A stretch of DNA of 64,000 nt from Acanthochlamys bracteata (lineage: Eukaryota > Streptophyta > Magnoliopsida > Pandanales > Velloziaceae): positions 191,001-255,000 of the forward strand of contig CM034126.1 of NCBI GenBank assembly GCA_019914995.1, given 5' to 3'. Position 1 is the stretch's first letter. Every line of letters begins with the position of its first letter. This document shows, one piece after another, positions 34,101 to 45,570 of the stretch. The notes beneath the pieces were generated by a model. It had not been told where the DNA came from. It was given only the letters and a program-made list of their open reading frames with translations, and did no database searches. The position numbers were made by a program, and so were the translations under genes.

Positions 34101-35400
34101 TAAAATTGGAATTTTAGATAGGATCGTTTCGTTGGAATATGTCGTGAAATCGGAATCTTAAAGTAAAATCATAAGATTTTATATACGATAAATTTTATAA
34201 AATTTTTTTCAATACCATTAATGATTTTTTATAAAAGTTTTTCTAATATTTTTCTAAAAAACATTTAGTACATTTAAAAAAAATTAAAATTCTTTTAGAT
34301 TTTATAAAAGAAAATTTTCTATATTTTATAGAAAATTTTTCAAAATTATACTTCTTCAAAAAACATTTAAAATTTTATAAAAAATCCTTTCAAATATAGT
34401 TAATTATAATTTTTTTAAAAATTAAAATCATATAAAATCGTAAAAGATGGAAATCTTACCGATTTTAAGATTTAAATCAGGATCTAGGTGGAATTTTACT
34501 CAAAAAAATTTTACTTGAGATCAGAATCGTTTGTGTAAGGTAAAAACATAAAATCGTAGGATTTTAAGATTTAAATCGAATTTTGATAATTTTCGTTAAG
34601 ACTTTATCACTTTACTTAATAGAGTATTCTTGCGGTGTTTTAGCTTTATGCCTCTATTTAACTGTTTATACCAGCTAACTATTTGGTATTGCGAAGGGCA
34701 GATTGCCTACCGAAATAAGTGGCATAATATTTGGTATAGTTTGGGCTTATTAATAGTTAGAATTCTTATGCAATGTTTATTTGTAGTGACACCTGGTGTT
34801 CCTCCGACGGCTTCCTTAGCTCTGAAATCCTTGCTCCGGCCGGTGGACACGGTGATGGATCTCGACGGATTCGGTATTTCAATCCTATCAAAATCGTAGT
34901 GCATAATTCCTTCGTGAAACTCCGAAGGCATTTCTAATCTAAATAAAAAGATTCAAACCCTTTCTTTTTGTTTTGCTTCTTCCTTCTTTACATTATAATT
35001 TTTAAGGCAAGACATATCAATAACTTGAAAAGAAAATTTCATCTATATCTCACGAATAGTAATTTTATTATAAATTAATTTCTCTACTATGAACATAAGC
35101 TTTTTATTTTAGAATTCCATCGTTTAGGGCATTTATATTATTTATAATAACTAAACTTTTGGTATAATTAGCTGTAATTTGCACAATGGATTTAGAAATA
35201 ACTCGGCCAAATTATCCCAAATTTAGCAAGTTTTGAAAATAAATATTATCTTCAACAAAAAAAGAAATTTTAAAAAAAAAGTTTGGAATAAATTTGAGTG
35301 AAGTAAAGTTACGTTAATCTACAAAACGTTTGAACAAATTTAGTAGCATAAACTGAAATAATTAATGCTTTTCTCATTCACTTTAATGTAACTCCTCTTT
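31130..35400. other. Repeat-rich spacer inside the I9 array
   Basis: Contains further copies of the array's intergenic blocks (near 31575, 32150, 32610, 33205 and 34890) but no intact I9 gene. AT-rich stretch 34090-34600 repeats short blocks such as aaatcgtaggattttaagat and looks transposon-derived. A GC-rich island at 34785-34880 stands out. Confidence 0.5.
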
Positions 35401-35408
35401 CATTCTCC

Positions 35409-35416
35409 TATATAAA
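35409..35416 (+). promoter_or_regulatory. TATA box of I9 copy D
   Basis: TATATAAA, 111 bases before the ATG. The same position in copies B and C has TATATATA within an otherwise near-identical promoter. Confidence 0.6.
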
Positions 35417-35519
35417 CATAACAAACTTTCTCCATCTCCACACGCATTCTAAGTACTTGATAAAAACACAAACAAAACCGGTTCAGTAATTCTCTTATTA
35501 CCCGTATACTATCCACCAT

Positions 35520-35888
35520 ATGGCAATCTCAGCTGCTATTTCTTCTTCTTCACCTGCTCTTGCAACCCTCTTCCTTTCCCTTCTCCTTCTTCAACCTCTC
35601 CTCGCGCTTTCGCAAGCATCAAATGTCTATATCATCTACGTCAGATCCCCTCCGGCGAAGTTCAATGCAGACAACCTATGGATTCATTCCTTGCTTAATT
35701 CTGTCGCCAAAACTACACCAAGTTTCAAGCCTCAGCTGGTCTACGTCTACCCTCAGCTTCATGGCTTTGCTGCACGCCTCAGCCCCGAACAAGCAAACCA
35801 ATTGAAGAAGGCACCGGGAGTCATCAGCGTGCAGCTGGATCGTAAACACCACATCGATATCCCTAACCGATCTCACGATAACAATTAA
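35520..35888 (+). CDS. Small secreted I9 (subtilisin-propeptide) domain protein, copy D
   Basis: 122 residues, single exon, intact. Signal peptide at residues 1 to about 34 (long Leu-rich core, ending ALSQAS). One I9 domain runs from NVYIIYVRSPPAKF through LVYVYPQLHGFAARLSPEQ to KKAPGVISVQLDRKHHIDI. The HGFAARLSPEQ and PGVISV blocks match the conserved core of subtilase propeptides. No peptidase domain follows; the stop is followed by AT-rich DNA. Stand-alone I9 proteins in plants can inhibit subtilases (SPI-1 type), so a secreted subtilase regulator is the best guess. Newest-looking copy of the array, with a promoter nearly identical to copy B. Confidence 0.85.
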   Translation: MAISAAISSSSPALATLFLSLLLLQPLLALSQASNVYIIYVRSPPAKFNADNLWIHSLLNSVAKTTPSFKPQLVYVYPQLHGFAARLSPEQANQLKKAPGVISVQLDRKHHIDIPNRSHDNN

Positions 35889-36084
35889 AGTTTTTATACC
35901 GAAATGATAGACTGTGATGTAATGCTGTTTGAATAAATGCCTTTTGAGAAACAAATATATACACATTTGGAGTTTAGAAAAAGAATTGCAGTATATACTA
36001 AAATGTTCAGCTGAAATTTAAGAAGGAAAAATCCCTACTATTAGCAACGGATCCAAAAACTAAGAAGAGATAGTTCTTAAAGGA

Positions 36085-37870
36085 ACACTGTCATACCCAT
36101 CCAACTATGTTCAAGCCTTTCTCGGTGAATGAAGAATCAGTTGGACACTTCCCACTAATAACCTCAAGCACCAAAACACCAAAACTATAAACATCAGCCT
36201 TTTCTGTTGCTCGACCACTTTGCATATACTCTGCAGGGAAAGAGCAAATACTTCAGGAGTACCCAATAAACACATGAGATGTTTCTACATGCAGCTTGCA
36301 TCCTTTATCCCGTATGGGAGACTTCCTACAGCTCTCCTGATTAGAACATCTGCTCTACCAGTTTCCCTTCATGAAATCAAATAATACATCGTAAGCATGA
36401 TGAACTTGACATCCCATACCTGGTGCTAGGTAGCCAAATGTTCCAGCAACAACGGTGGTGATGTGAGTCTATTCGTCCTCCAGCAACTTCGCCAGCCCAA
36501 AGTCTGAAACACGAGCTTCAAATTTCCCATCAAGTAGAATGTTGCTCGACTTTATGTCTCAGTGTATGATCCTAGGTGAACAATCATGGTGCAAATACGC
36601 AAGCCCTTTTGCAGCACCAAGAATTATACTAAGGCGCGCATGCCAATCTATCTGTTCAGATCGTTCCGACAAACAGATTATCATAGACATTATGTTTCTA
36701 TATCATATTTACAGAAATTTGTATAAATTCATGCATGACTGTAGCATATAGCTATCTTCTCGACAGAGAACATAAAAATTTTCTGACTAAAGGAGAAATA
36801 CCGTACTCCAGAAAGATTCCCAAATTATAGAAAAAAGCAAGTAGTCTATATTCTCATTTTCTCAAATCTTTTTAAGAAATGGAGGCTATCAGCTAACCTT
36901 TTTGCTTTTCTGAAGAAACCTACTAGATATAAATGTGCTCTCAGCAAACGATAACAAGTATTCATGGTTCAGTGCTTTCGAGTGGATAAGTTAAGAGCAC
37001 GTTTGAGAGTGCTTTCTTAAATAGAATTTTTCAGTAACCGAAAGTATTTTTATTTTTTTAAAAAATAAGTTATATTTTTTAATCTAAAATTTAATAAAAT
37101 TATGTAATAAAAAAATTTCACTACGTAAAAATTATTCTATATTTTCTTAATTTTTAAATAAAATTTTCTAAATATTTTACAAAATTTAAATTAAAAATAT
37201 AAAATTAAAAATTAAAAAATTATTTTTTAGGCAAGCAATGCCAAACGCCGCAAGTATGATAAAATAACTAGAATAAGCCGGTCAAAATTGATGGAGTTCA
37301 ATTTAAGACACCAAAGGAAAGCCCTTAACAATAACCCAAGCTTAGCCTTCTTGAATATGAAGCCAATGAGATGTCAAGCATCCAAGAGAACTCATTTGAT
37401 TGAAATGTATAAGCCAACATAACTACCACGAACAGCATTCCAGGTAACTTTTTAGAATCGTCCAAGTACGTGAAGGTAATGAAAACAATGTTGCTTAACT
37501 ATTTCAAATTAAGTACAGCTGCTGTATAAATATGCACGAAGAGGCTCAGATGTCATAAAAAAGAATACAAAAATAGCAATGACTATGAAACATACCATGC
37601 AGCACCTCATCTAAGCTTCCACCAGGTAAGAAGTCATAAAGCAACAATTTAGAAGATGGTGAATTGCAATAACCACGTAGTTGACCAAATAGCGATGCTT
37701 GTTGCTCCCCAAAATTTCGAGTTCTCTATCAAAGAAGTGGCTAAAGACTTCATTTGCCTTCGCTAATCTTTTCAAGGCAAAAACATTGCCATCATCCATA
37801 ACAAGTTTGTATACTGTTCCAAATGCTCCAGATCGTATAATGTTTTTATCGTTAGAAGTATTTGAGAGTA
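36085..37870 (-). pseudogene. FEI-type LRR receptor kinase relic
   Basis: Minus-strand remains of the kinase domain of a FEI1/FEI2-like LRR receptor kinase, with exon-intron layout retained. In order: [21 protein letters not shown] and [18 protein letters not shown] (about 37680-37850); [18 protein letters not shown] (about 37600-37660, another frame); [20 protein letters not shown] (about 36560-36630); [41 protein letters not shown] and [10 protein letters not shown] (about 36095-36235). Damage: a one-base loss after HRYLVN, TGA at 36559-36561 replacing the Arg of the catalytic HRD, and TAG at 36469-36471 in the activation segment. No LRR ectodomain was found further upstream. Confidence 0.85.
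36991..37251. mobile_element. Probable hAT-like MITE inside the FEI relic
   Basis: Left end cgtttgagagtgctttc; the right end read in reverse is cgtttggcattgcttgcc. A/T-rich interior. Boundaries approximate; no target duplication confirmed. It lies in what was an intron of the dead kinase. Confidence 0.4.
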
Positions 37871-38239
37871 CTTTTGAAATGAAGAAAGACGCATAAAAAA
37901 CAGTAACATACATAAATATGTAATAGGAAACAGATGTTAACAATTTTCTGACAGTTCTAACGAAACTTTGCTCTTTGAACATAAGACAAACCAAGGATTG
38001 AATATTAGGCATTTCATCCATTTGTTGGTTACTTTAACCTAATAATTTCACCAACAATTCTACTAGCAGAAGAAAAAGCTTCTGATCACTTTAGCCAATA
38101 AATCAACAACCAACGATGGCCTTCACTATGTATCAACCAACTATCAACTACTGCCTGTTGAGCCCACAACTCCATCGGACCTTAGCTTACCAAAATTACA
38201 GCACATACTAGGACTTTGATTATCTATTATATATTGTGA

Positions 38240-38757
38240 CGAATTTAGAATTTTTTTAAAAACCAATTGGCAATGAGAAGAGTGAGTTCAAATTTTTATA
38301 AATATCATTTCAAGATTATTGATAAGCAATGTGGGACTAAATCATTCTTTAACATCTGACTCCAGCAGAGCATTTTTTTTTTCTTTTTAAAATTGAATTG
38401 ATGTGGACTACGTGTCCTGTAATGAATTAGATGAAGCGAGCGATCTGCCCTAAAATGAAATAGGCTACTTGTCCTATAATATAGCGGATAATTATTTTTT
38501 TAAATGAAACGAACTATCTGCCCTAAAATAAAGCTGACTACTTTTGCCCTAAAATAAACCGAATCATGAAAGTCCTAAATAGATATGAATAATAAATTAA
38601 ATTTAGCCCATATTTTAAACCGATCCGGTCCAATTCGTTCTGATATTATGTGACGAATTTAAGATTTTTTTAAAAATCAATTGACAATGAAAAGTATGAA
38701 TATTATTTCAGGATCATTGATAAGCAACGTGAAACTAAACTATTCTTTAACATATAT
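38240..38757. repeat. Two direct copies of a roughly 110-base repeat
   Basis: Copies at about 38240-38355 and 38650-38757 share gtgacgaattta.aa, ccaattggcaatga-like, attgataagcaa and attctttaaca blocks in the same order and spacing. The DNA between them is non-coding with three tctgccctaaaat-like short repeats. Possibly a decayed element with direct terminal repeats. Confidence 0.6.
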
Positions 38758-39499
38758 AATAACTTTAGTAAAAATAAGAGTCAGTACAAATCACAATTTA
38801 TATGTAGAGATTCATGATACATCAAAATAACTTTTCAAAATACAAAGAACACGACATCTGAACTTCAAATTTTTATCCACAACAAAATCGACAGCTCCAG
38901 AACTTTACATCAACAAGATTAGCCCTCTGTCAGATGGTACAAGAATCACATTTTTGCCCATCCCTTATACGGAAGGAGGTTCATACAAGCAAACAAGTTC
39001 AGATTTGAAAGGCAATCTAAAATAGGTAAACTACTGATTCAGGTAGATTCGAGCGTGCAGCTCGGGGATATTTTAAATACAGCTAAATTCTACTTTTTTA
39101 AATTTTAATTATATTTTAATTATTATTTCGAATTTTTATATCAAATTTTATCAAAAATTAATTTTAAATTTTACTTCAATTAAATATTATTTTAAATTCT
39201 ATTTTTATCGAATTTTAGTTTTCAAATTCTATTTTTACCTTAATTTGATAAAAAAATATTTCAAATATTCTTAATTAAATTTTGTAAAAATAAAAAATAA
39301 AATTTTTTAAAAATAAGTTAAAAGTGAATTTTAATTTGTGTTTCAATAATTTTTGAAATAAATTAAAACTTAGAAAATAAATTATATAAAAAAACTATGC
39401 AAATAAAAAAATCAAAAATTAGATTTCTGTATATAGAAATGAAATTTTTTTTTTTATGCATAAAGGTTTCTAGTAGAGCTTGAACTCAGATCAGTCTTA

Positions 39500-39761
39500 G
39501 GGCGTATTTATCAACACCCCTAAACTCCACTTTTCTTAAACTCAAGTTTCACATAAATACATATAAAAATTAAAATAAAAATTTTTTATCAATAAAATTT
39601 TTTTTTAATTCAAATTTAAAACTTATTAAAAATATATAATTAATATAAAATTTTATTTTTTATTAAATATTTTTAATTTTTAATTTTATTTTTTAAATTT
39701 ATTTTTTAAAAACTTCACTTCATCCAAAGCTCTACTTCCTACCTCCTTTGTAAACACGCCC
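39500..39761. mobile_element. Tourist-like MITE, copy 3
   Basis: About 262 bases flanked by TTA (39497-39499 and 39762-39764), starting gggcgtatttatc and ending taaacacgccc. Read in reverse, its right end shares gggcgtgtttac and the following gtaggaagt with copy 2 at 7144, so the two are inverted relatives. Confidence 0.85.
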
Positions 39762-40379
39762 TTAACGGACGTAAACCTTTGCTTTTATAGGATTCGGACA
39801 CATAATAATGGGCTTCGGGTTTCGGTCAATTCCAACCCATTTGCTATTGTGTTGAAAAGACCCGTTTGCTCATAATAATTAAGCGTGTGTTTATCTTGGT
39901 ATTAAATTTAATTTTTAAAAATAAGTTTGATTAAAAATAATTTTACATTTATTTTGTATTAAAAACTAAATTTTAAACTAAATTTTATAATTTTAATTTA
40001 AATAAACTTTTTACAAAAGTTTAATTTAAATTTTTATACTTATTTTAATTTAATAAATTTAATTAATAATAAGTTTAGAAGAATAAATTTGAAGTATAAA
40101 TAAACAAACATTAAAAATCAGTTACGTATGAAAAAAATAATAGTTATTATGAAAATAAGTTAATTAAATTAATTTTATTTAAAATCAGTTGAAAAATTTA
40201 TATTTTAATATGCTTATTAAAGGTGAAGGTTAATTACAATTTAATTTTTATTTTATTTTGTATTAAAATTGAATTGATAAACATACCGGTTGTTTAACTA
40301 ATTAATTACTGTCTTTGAATAATTATTTATTTAGTTGCGCTGTTAATTGTAAAGTTTAGAGCGGTTCAATCATTAGCGG

Positions 40380-41271
40380 TCGTTTGAGATTGCTTATGAA
40401 AAAAAAATTTTTAAAATAGAATTTTTAGAAAAAAAAATTTTGAAAAAAAAATAAAACTTTTGTGGAATGATATTTGGTAGTACTTTTGAATAAAATATTT
40501 TTCAAACGAAAACATATAAAAATTATTGAATTATTTTTTAATACTTTGTATTAATTATTAAATATATTTGCTAAATTATTAATACTCTTTTAAATAAAAT
40601 ACTTATTTAAAAACTATTATATTTAATAAAGTAATTTTGTATTAATTTTTTTAAAATAGAAATACTTAAATTATATTTTATATAAATATCTATTTAAATT
40701 ACTATTATTATTATTTTTTAAAAAATAATTTATTAAATAATTATTTAAAATATTTATTAAATAATTAATAATTAAATAATTTATTAAATATTGAATAAAT
40801 TATTAAATATTTAATAATTAAATAATTTATTAAATATTGAATAAATTATTAAATATTTAATAATTTTTTAATAATTATTATTTATTCTCTTTATATAATT
40901 ATTTTAAATAATATTTATTTTAAAAGTAAATTCGTAATTTAAATAAAATAATTTTTTAATTAAAAATAGTGGTTCGGATAAACAGCGATTTAAATAATTT
41001 AAATAAGATCTCTAAAATCCGTTTGGCAGTGCGTTTGATAAGCTACTTATCAATTTTTCTCAACTTTTCTTTATTTTATGTTTTTCAATACATATATAAA
41101 AAATTTATTTAAAAATTTAGAAAGTGTAAAAAATTTTACGAAATGAGATCTTTTTATTGCATACTTTTATTATTTTTTTAAAATAAAAAAATATAACTCA
41201 TTTTCTAAAAAAGACAAAAATATTCTTCATTTTATAAAAGCTCTATTTCATAAGCAATCCGAAACACCTCT
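40380..41271. mobile_element. Probable non-autonomous hAT-like element
   Basis: Left end cgtttgagattgcttatgaa; the right end read in reverse is gtgtttcggattgcttatga. This is an inverted match of about 20 bases across an A/T-rich interior of about 850 bases. A second similar terminus near 41030 suggests a nested insertion. Class inferred from terminal pattern only. Confidence 0.45.
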
Positions 41272-41547
41272 TAATCAATTACGTGGGCGTTGGGCCGACG
41301 CGTTCTCTAGCCGACATAAAACCAAAAGCTTCCTTCTCTCTCTCTCTCTCTCCCACCGTCCCACGACGACAGTTCCACTTTCTCTCTCCTACTCTCGCTT
41401 GATAGATAGATCCTCTCATTCATTGGTCAATGAAAAAGAAATTCTTAGATTAATTTTGGTAATTAATCTGTTTATCTTCTATCATAACATTTACTAGGAG
41501 AGAAGAATAATTTAGGAGAAAGCGAAGAAAAAATTAATTAATCAATC

Positions 41548-44500
41548 ATGGAGGCGATCCGGAAGCACGCAAGCAAACTCAAAGAGCAGGTTTAACTTCA
41601 GCTCAATTTTGCTTCTCCTTGTTCTTGTAGATTATCAATACCACTGATTTTCATTTAGCTAGCAATAAAATGTTGTTATTCTACTGGTTCTATGAATTTG
41701 AATGTCTCGTTTGTTACTTTTTTCTGCTGGTTGAGAAATTGTTTCTTGGTGTTGTGCTTGACTATTAAATGAGTAATTCAGGTGTTCTTCTCCTCAATGG
41801 GAAACCAGAGTTTGATGGAATTTTTAATAAAAGCGATTCCAGAATGATCGTTGTTTCTATTCTGTCATTTTTTAAGGTTTTGAGATTTTGGAAATGGAGC
41901 TGGAATGCTCTCATCAACAATTAGATTGGGTTTATTAATTGATTTGAATTTGTAGTTGTTAAATGAAAGGAACTTGCATGAATCATGGTGATGAACTATG
42001 GATGTGGGACTTGCAGTGCGGGATTGCTATAAGAGAAGGATCACTTCTCTTAAGTCGGAATTATGAGCTTGTTCGTGTAGTGGTACTTTAATTTGAAGCA
42101 TGTACCCTGCCAACACATGGCCTGTTCAGGTCACATGTTCTTTTTAGATTTCTTTGTGGCACAGAAAAATGGGCATTAGGTAAAACCTAATTATTTGCCT
42201 TCTCGTTCTACTCTGAATGGTTTAGTGGTTGGTTCACTTGCTATATAAGTAACGAGATGTTAATGACAAGTAAATTTCAAGTATTGTGAGATATTTTTCA
42301 CTCATTTAATTTCTTAGGATAGTCAAAGCTTTACAAGTGATGGAATTTCAATAGTTTTCCATGGACTTAGCACATCTTTTGCTGAAAAGACTCAGGCGAT
42401 GACCAATGCTCATTATGTTATATTAGGGAGGAGATTTTAAAAAAAACATTATTACCTATTTGACTGGTAGTATTTTCTTAGCTAAAGAAAGCAGTGTCAA
42501 GTCTTCTGCTCTTTATTGCTGGAGCTTCTTTTTACATTTCTGACATAGTTTTATTTTCTACATAGAGTAATTGCCTCTTAATTTCATTTAATGCTAAAGA
42601 ATTCTCTACTGGCAGGTATTTCTTCGTCAATTTACTTCTCGGTTTGGTAATGATTCTATTGTGTCTGATGAGGTCGAACTTAGTTGCCATCAAAAGCTTC
42701 AAATGCTATATGGATCTACCAGAACAACAAAGGTACAACCAAATATGTGTGATGACAGAATACAGTTGTGGACATCTAAAGTGTTTGGTGCATTAAATAT
42801 ATTATATACTGACTTCACTTACACTTTTCATCTCCCTAGCATTTTCAAAGAGATATTGTAAGGAGCATTGAGAATTTCATATCTGTCAGTTCAAAGCAGA
42901 TCGATATTGGTAATTTCTTCTCTGATCAGAATCTCCATTTGGTCTTTTTTGTTTGTGAATGTGATCTTGGAAGTTGTCTTTGTTTCTGCATTATCTTTTA
43001 GTAAAAAAATTTGCCGAAGATTGCTGCACATATGGAAATGCGTACAAGGATTCTGACCTTTGTCTTGCCGAGGCTTCCATTGACTTTGGCAACTCTCACA
43101 AATTGATGGAAAAGGAAAAAGAAACACTTCTCAGAGTATTAGGAGAGCAGGTGACAATTTGGGATTTTAGATTACGACTTAATAGTTAGAATCAATTTTT
43201 ATTATGATTCTTGTTCTTGCATACTGTTGAAAAAACCAGTTGATCGAAAAGTTTAAAATTATTGGTGAGGGTTTCTAATATTAGATGTATTTATTCTAGC
43301 TTTCCCTTGCATGCGCAAACTCTTTTGGTTCCGCATAGGTATTTTTCTTCTGCGCCAATTGTTGTAAATAATATGGGGTGTGCGTGACTCGAACACCGGA
43401 CCTTTGGGCCTCTTTTGATACTATGTTTAACAAACTAGTTAATCCAAAAGCTTACTTATAGATGAGGGTAAGTATTGGCATGTTAGACATGACTCGTGGT
43501 AACTGCATGCTGTTGTTATTATAATAACTTAGATATAACTTTAAGTTGCATTTTAATTTGTCAAACCCATCTTTATTCTTCAGCTTTCTGAACCACTGTG
43601 TATCATGATCATGGGAGCTCCTCTGGAGGACGCCCGCCGTTTAACTTACCGCTATGAAAGGCTTAGGAAGGATGTGGAAGCTCAGGTGCTGTAACTATCA
43701 TATCCTGGCCCTTTTCAAACAAGTGTTTCTTCTTACAACTAAACGAGAGGTGCTCTTGTTAGACAGCTGAAGTTTCAAAGCGCCGTATGAAGTGTGAGGA
43801 TGTCAATGCTAGTATGGATAGTGCAATGAGGCTCCAGCAGGCAGTAACAAAACTATCAGAAATGAATACCACCCTATCAGCACTAGGTATTGAAGCTACT
43901 TCTGCAATGGAATCTGTCGAGGCCCAGCAGCAGCTGATTACCTTTCAGAAGCTTTGTGAGATGGTACTGCTAAACTTGTGGTTTAACCTCTACTAGAGAA
44001 TGTGGCACAATAATGTCCAAGTCATCGAGTGGTTTATTCTGCTTTTTTTTCTATGGTTCACTTACTGAACATTCCTTACAGTTTATTCTTTTATTATTAT
44101 TTTTAAATAAATTTTATATGTGCCTATTTTGATCTACTTAACCTCTAAGGATAACAGTTTTTCTGCTTAATTCAGGTGGAAGCTGAGAGATCGTACCATA
44201 GAAAGGTTATTGATGTTTTGGACAAGCTTCATGCTCAGGTATCTGTTCTTTATTCTCAGGATGGGATTATTGAGATGGCTGAAGAGTGTTGTGCCTTAAT
44301 GAGCAGATTACATCTTTCTAACTTCAGTGTTCGTCATGCCTTTTCCTAAAATGCACTTTCTCTTTGCAGATGCTTCAGGTGCAACAACATACTGAATCTC
44401 CTGTAGAATCGGGAACTCTTGTGGCAAGTGAACTTTCACATTCTTCTCAGAATAATAGTACTGAATCACTTAGATTGCCCAGAATAACTACCACAATGGG

Positions 44501-45570
44501 GCATCCTTTACCTACAGACAAATCCAAGTTAAAGAGTTCTGATGATAACAAGCAGGAGCAGATTCAATTTCTTGCAGAGGCAAGCCTTTGTGCTACAGTA
44601 CCTCATGATTTGTTATGGTCGTAATAGCTCTTAAAAATGTCTTCCTAACTATGCAGAATGTTCAAGCCGTTATGTCTTCCTAACTATGCAGAATGTTTTT
44701 ATAGAAGAAAAACCTGAACTTGTCATGCTGACACCAAAATCCTTTTAGTGAATTTGTGTTTGCAAGCTCAAAGGGATTCTGAGTACGCTCCAAGGACTAG
44801 TGTTGTTATGGTATTTTAAGCTTATTTGCAAGAGCGATCTATTTTTCTACATTTTGTGATGGAAGTTAGTGTTTTGTAGTATAAAATATTCAGTGTTATG
44901 ACCCATGATATATTGCTTGATGGATTTCTTGTTCAATGTTGTTCGTCCAGGTTATACATCCATTTGATGCTCAAGCAGATGGTGAATTGAGTCTTGCAAT
45001 TGGAGATTATGTTATAGTTGGCCAGGTAAATGTTAATAGCCTAATATTAATGAATTAAATATCAGACTGTAGTTTTCTGCTCAATTCTTGCCTTCTCATA
45101 TGCATATGTCTAAAGTCTGCTGTGTAATGGTTTTGATGAAAAATGTGTATACTATGCATGTTGTTTGTTTTCCTTACATTGACATATAGGTTCAATTCCT
45201 TTCAAGGTATTTGTATAGAAGGCCAGAGCTTTTCCTTTGAGTTTTACATATAAATCTCCTGCATGCTCTTTCAGTATTATCCTTGCTACTTGTTTCATTA
45301 TCATACTATCATTGCGCTCATATGAGATGGCCTGTATACGCCTTTGCATCGTGTTTTTGTGCTCAAGATTTTGCTACTATAACATCCGCTTGCAAAGCTT
45401 ATCCACAATTTTGCTGCTTCTATGATTGTTTGCAGATGACTCCAGATGGTTGGTCTCAAGGTGAATGCAAAGGAAAGTCAGGTTGGTTCCCGTCAGCTTA
45501 CGTAGAGCAGCGAGACGAAGCTCCTCCGAATAATAATCAACCATTAGACGAAGAGAAGCCTGAATTGTAG
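41548..45570 (+). CDS. SH3P1: SH3P1-like BAR/SH3 domain protein
   Basis: Endocytic and autophagy-associated membrane-remodelling protein family. Ten exons: 41548-41589, 42616-42732, 42840-42909, 43002-43150, 43584-43685, 43763-43963, 44176-44238, 44370-44579, 44951-45025 and 45436-45570. Product 387 residues in one frame. Residues 1 to about 245 form the helical BAR-like region (MEAIRKHASKLKEQ, MGAPLEDARRLTYRYERLR, VEAERSYHRKVIDVLDKLH), followed by a Ser/Thr-rich linker. The C-terminal SH3 domain (about 317-372) contains VIHPFDAQADGELSL and GECKGKSGWFPSAYVE. From memory SH3P1 fits better than SH3P2 or SH3P3 (HPFDAQA, AERSYHR). The eighth intron uses a GC donor (AG|GCAAGC at 44580). Oddity: the usual VARQQQAV block after KLKEQ is missing, so a microexon may be overlooked in the first intron. 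Confidence 0.88.
44637..44697 (+). repeat. Duplicated 26-base block with splice-acceptor character
   Basis: Two identical 26-base copies (44637-44662 and 44672-44697), each containing cttcctaactatgcag, a branch-like CTAAC followed by CAG. They lie in the eighth intron of the SH3P1-like gene, just after its GC donor. Confidence 0.8.

Larger units (their letters stand above)
26430..36000. repeat. Tandem segmental array carrying I9 mini-genes
   Basis: The four I9-type genes (starts 26608, 29092, 30760, 35520) share their promoters (tcattcactttgcctcaatg, TATATATA box, cacca before the ATG) and their downstream DNA. Intergenic blocks recur too. One block containing gttaatattctcgc and gaattatcct.gtggtgaacc lies near 28076, 30240, 31575 and 33205. 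Another, containing ggagtcattacctctgatt and acatccggacca, lies near 27255, 29760 (more diverged) and 32610. The fourth copy of the first block (33205) has no intact gene beside it, which suggests a further unit lost its gene. Duplication units are therefore several kilobases with later deletions. Confidence 0.8.

Noticed and set aside
39893-40288. Possible fourth TAA-type MITE (gcgtgtgtttatc ... gataaacatacc)
   Set aside because: The ends are roughly inverted, but I could not find a matching target duplication on the right, so I do not call it.
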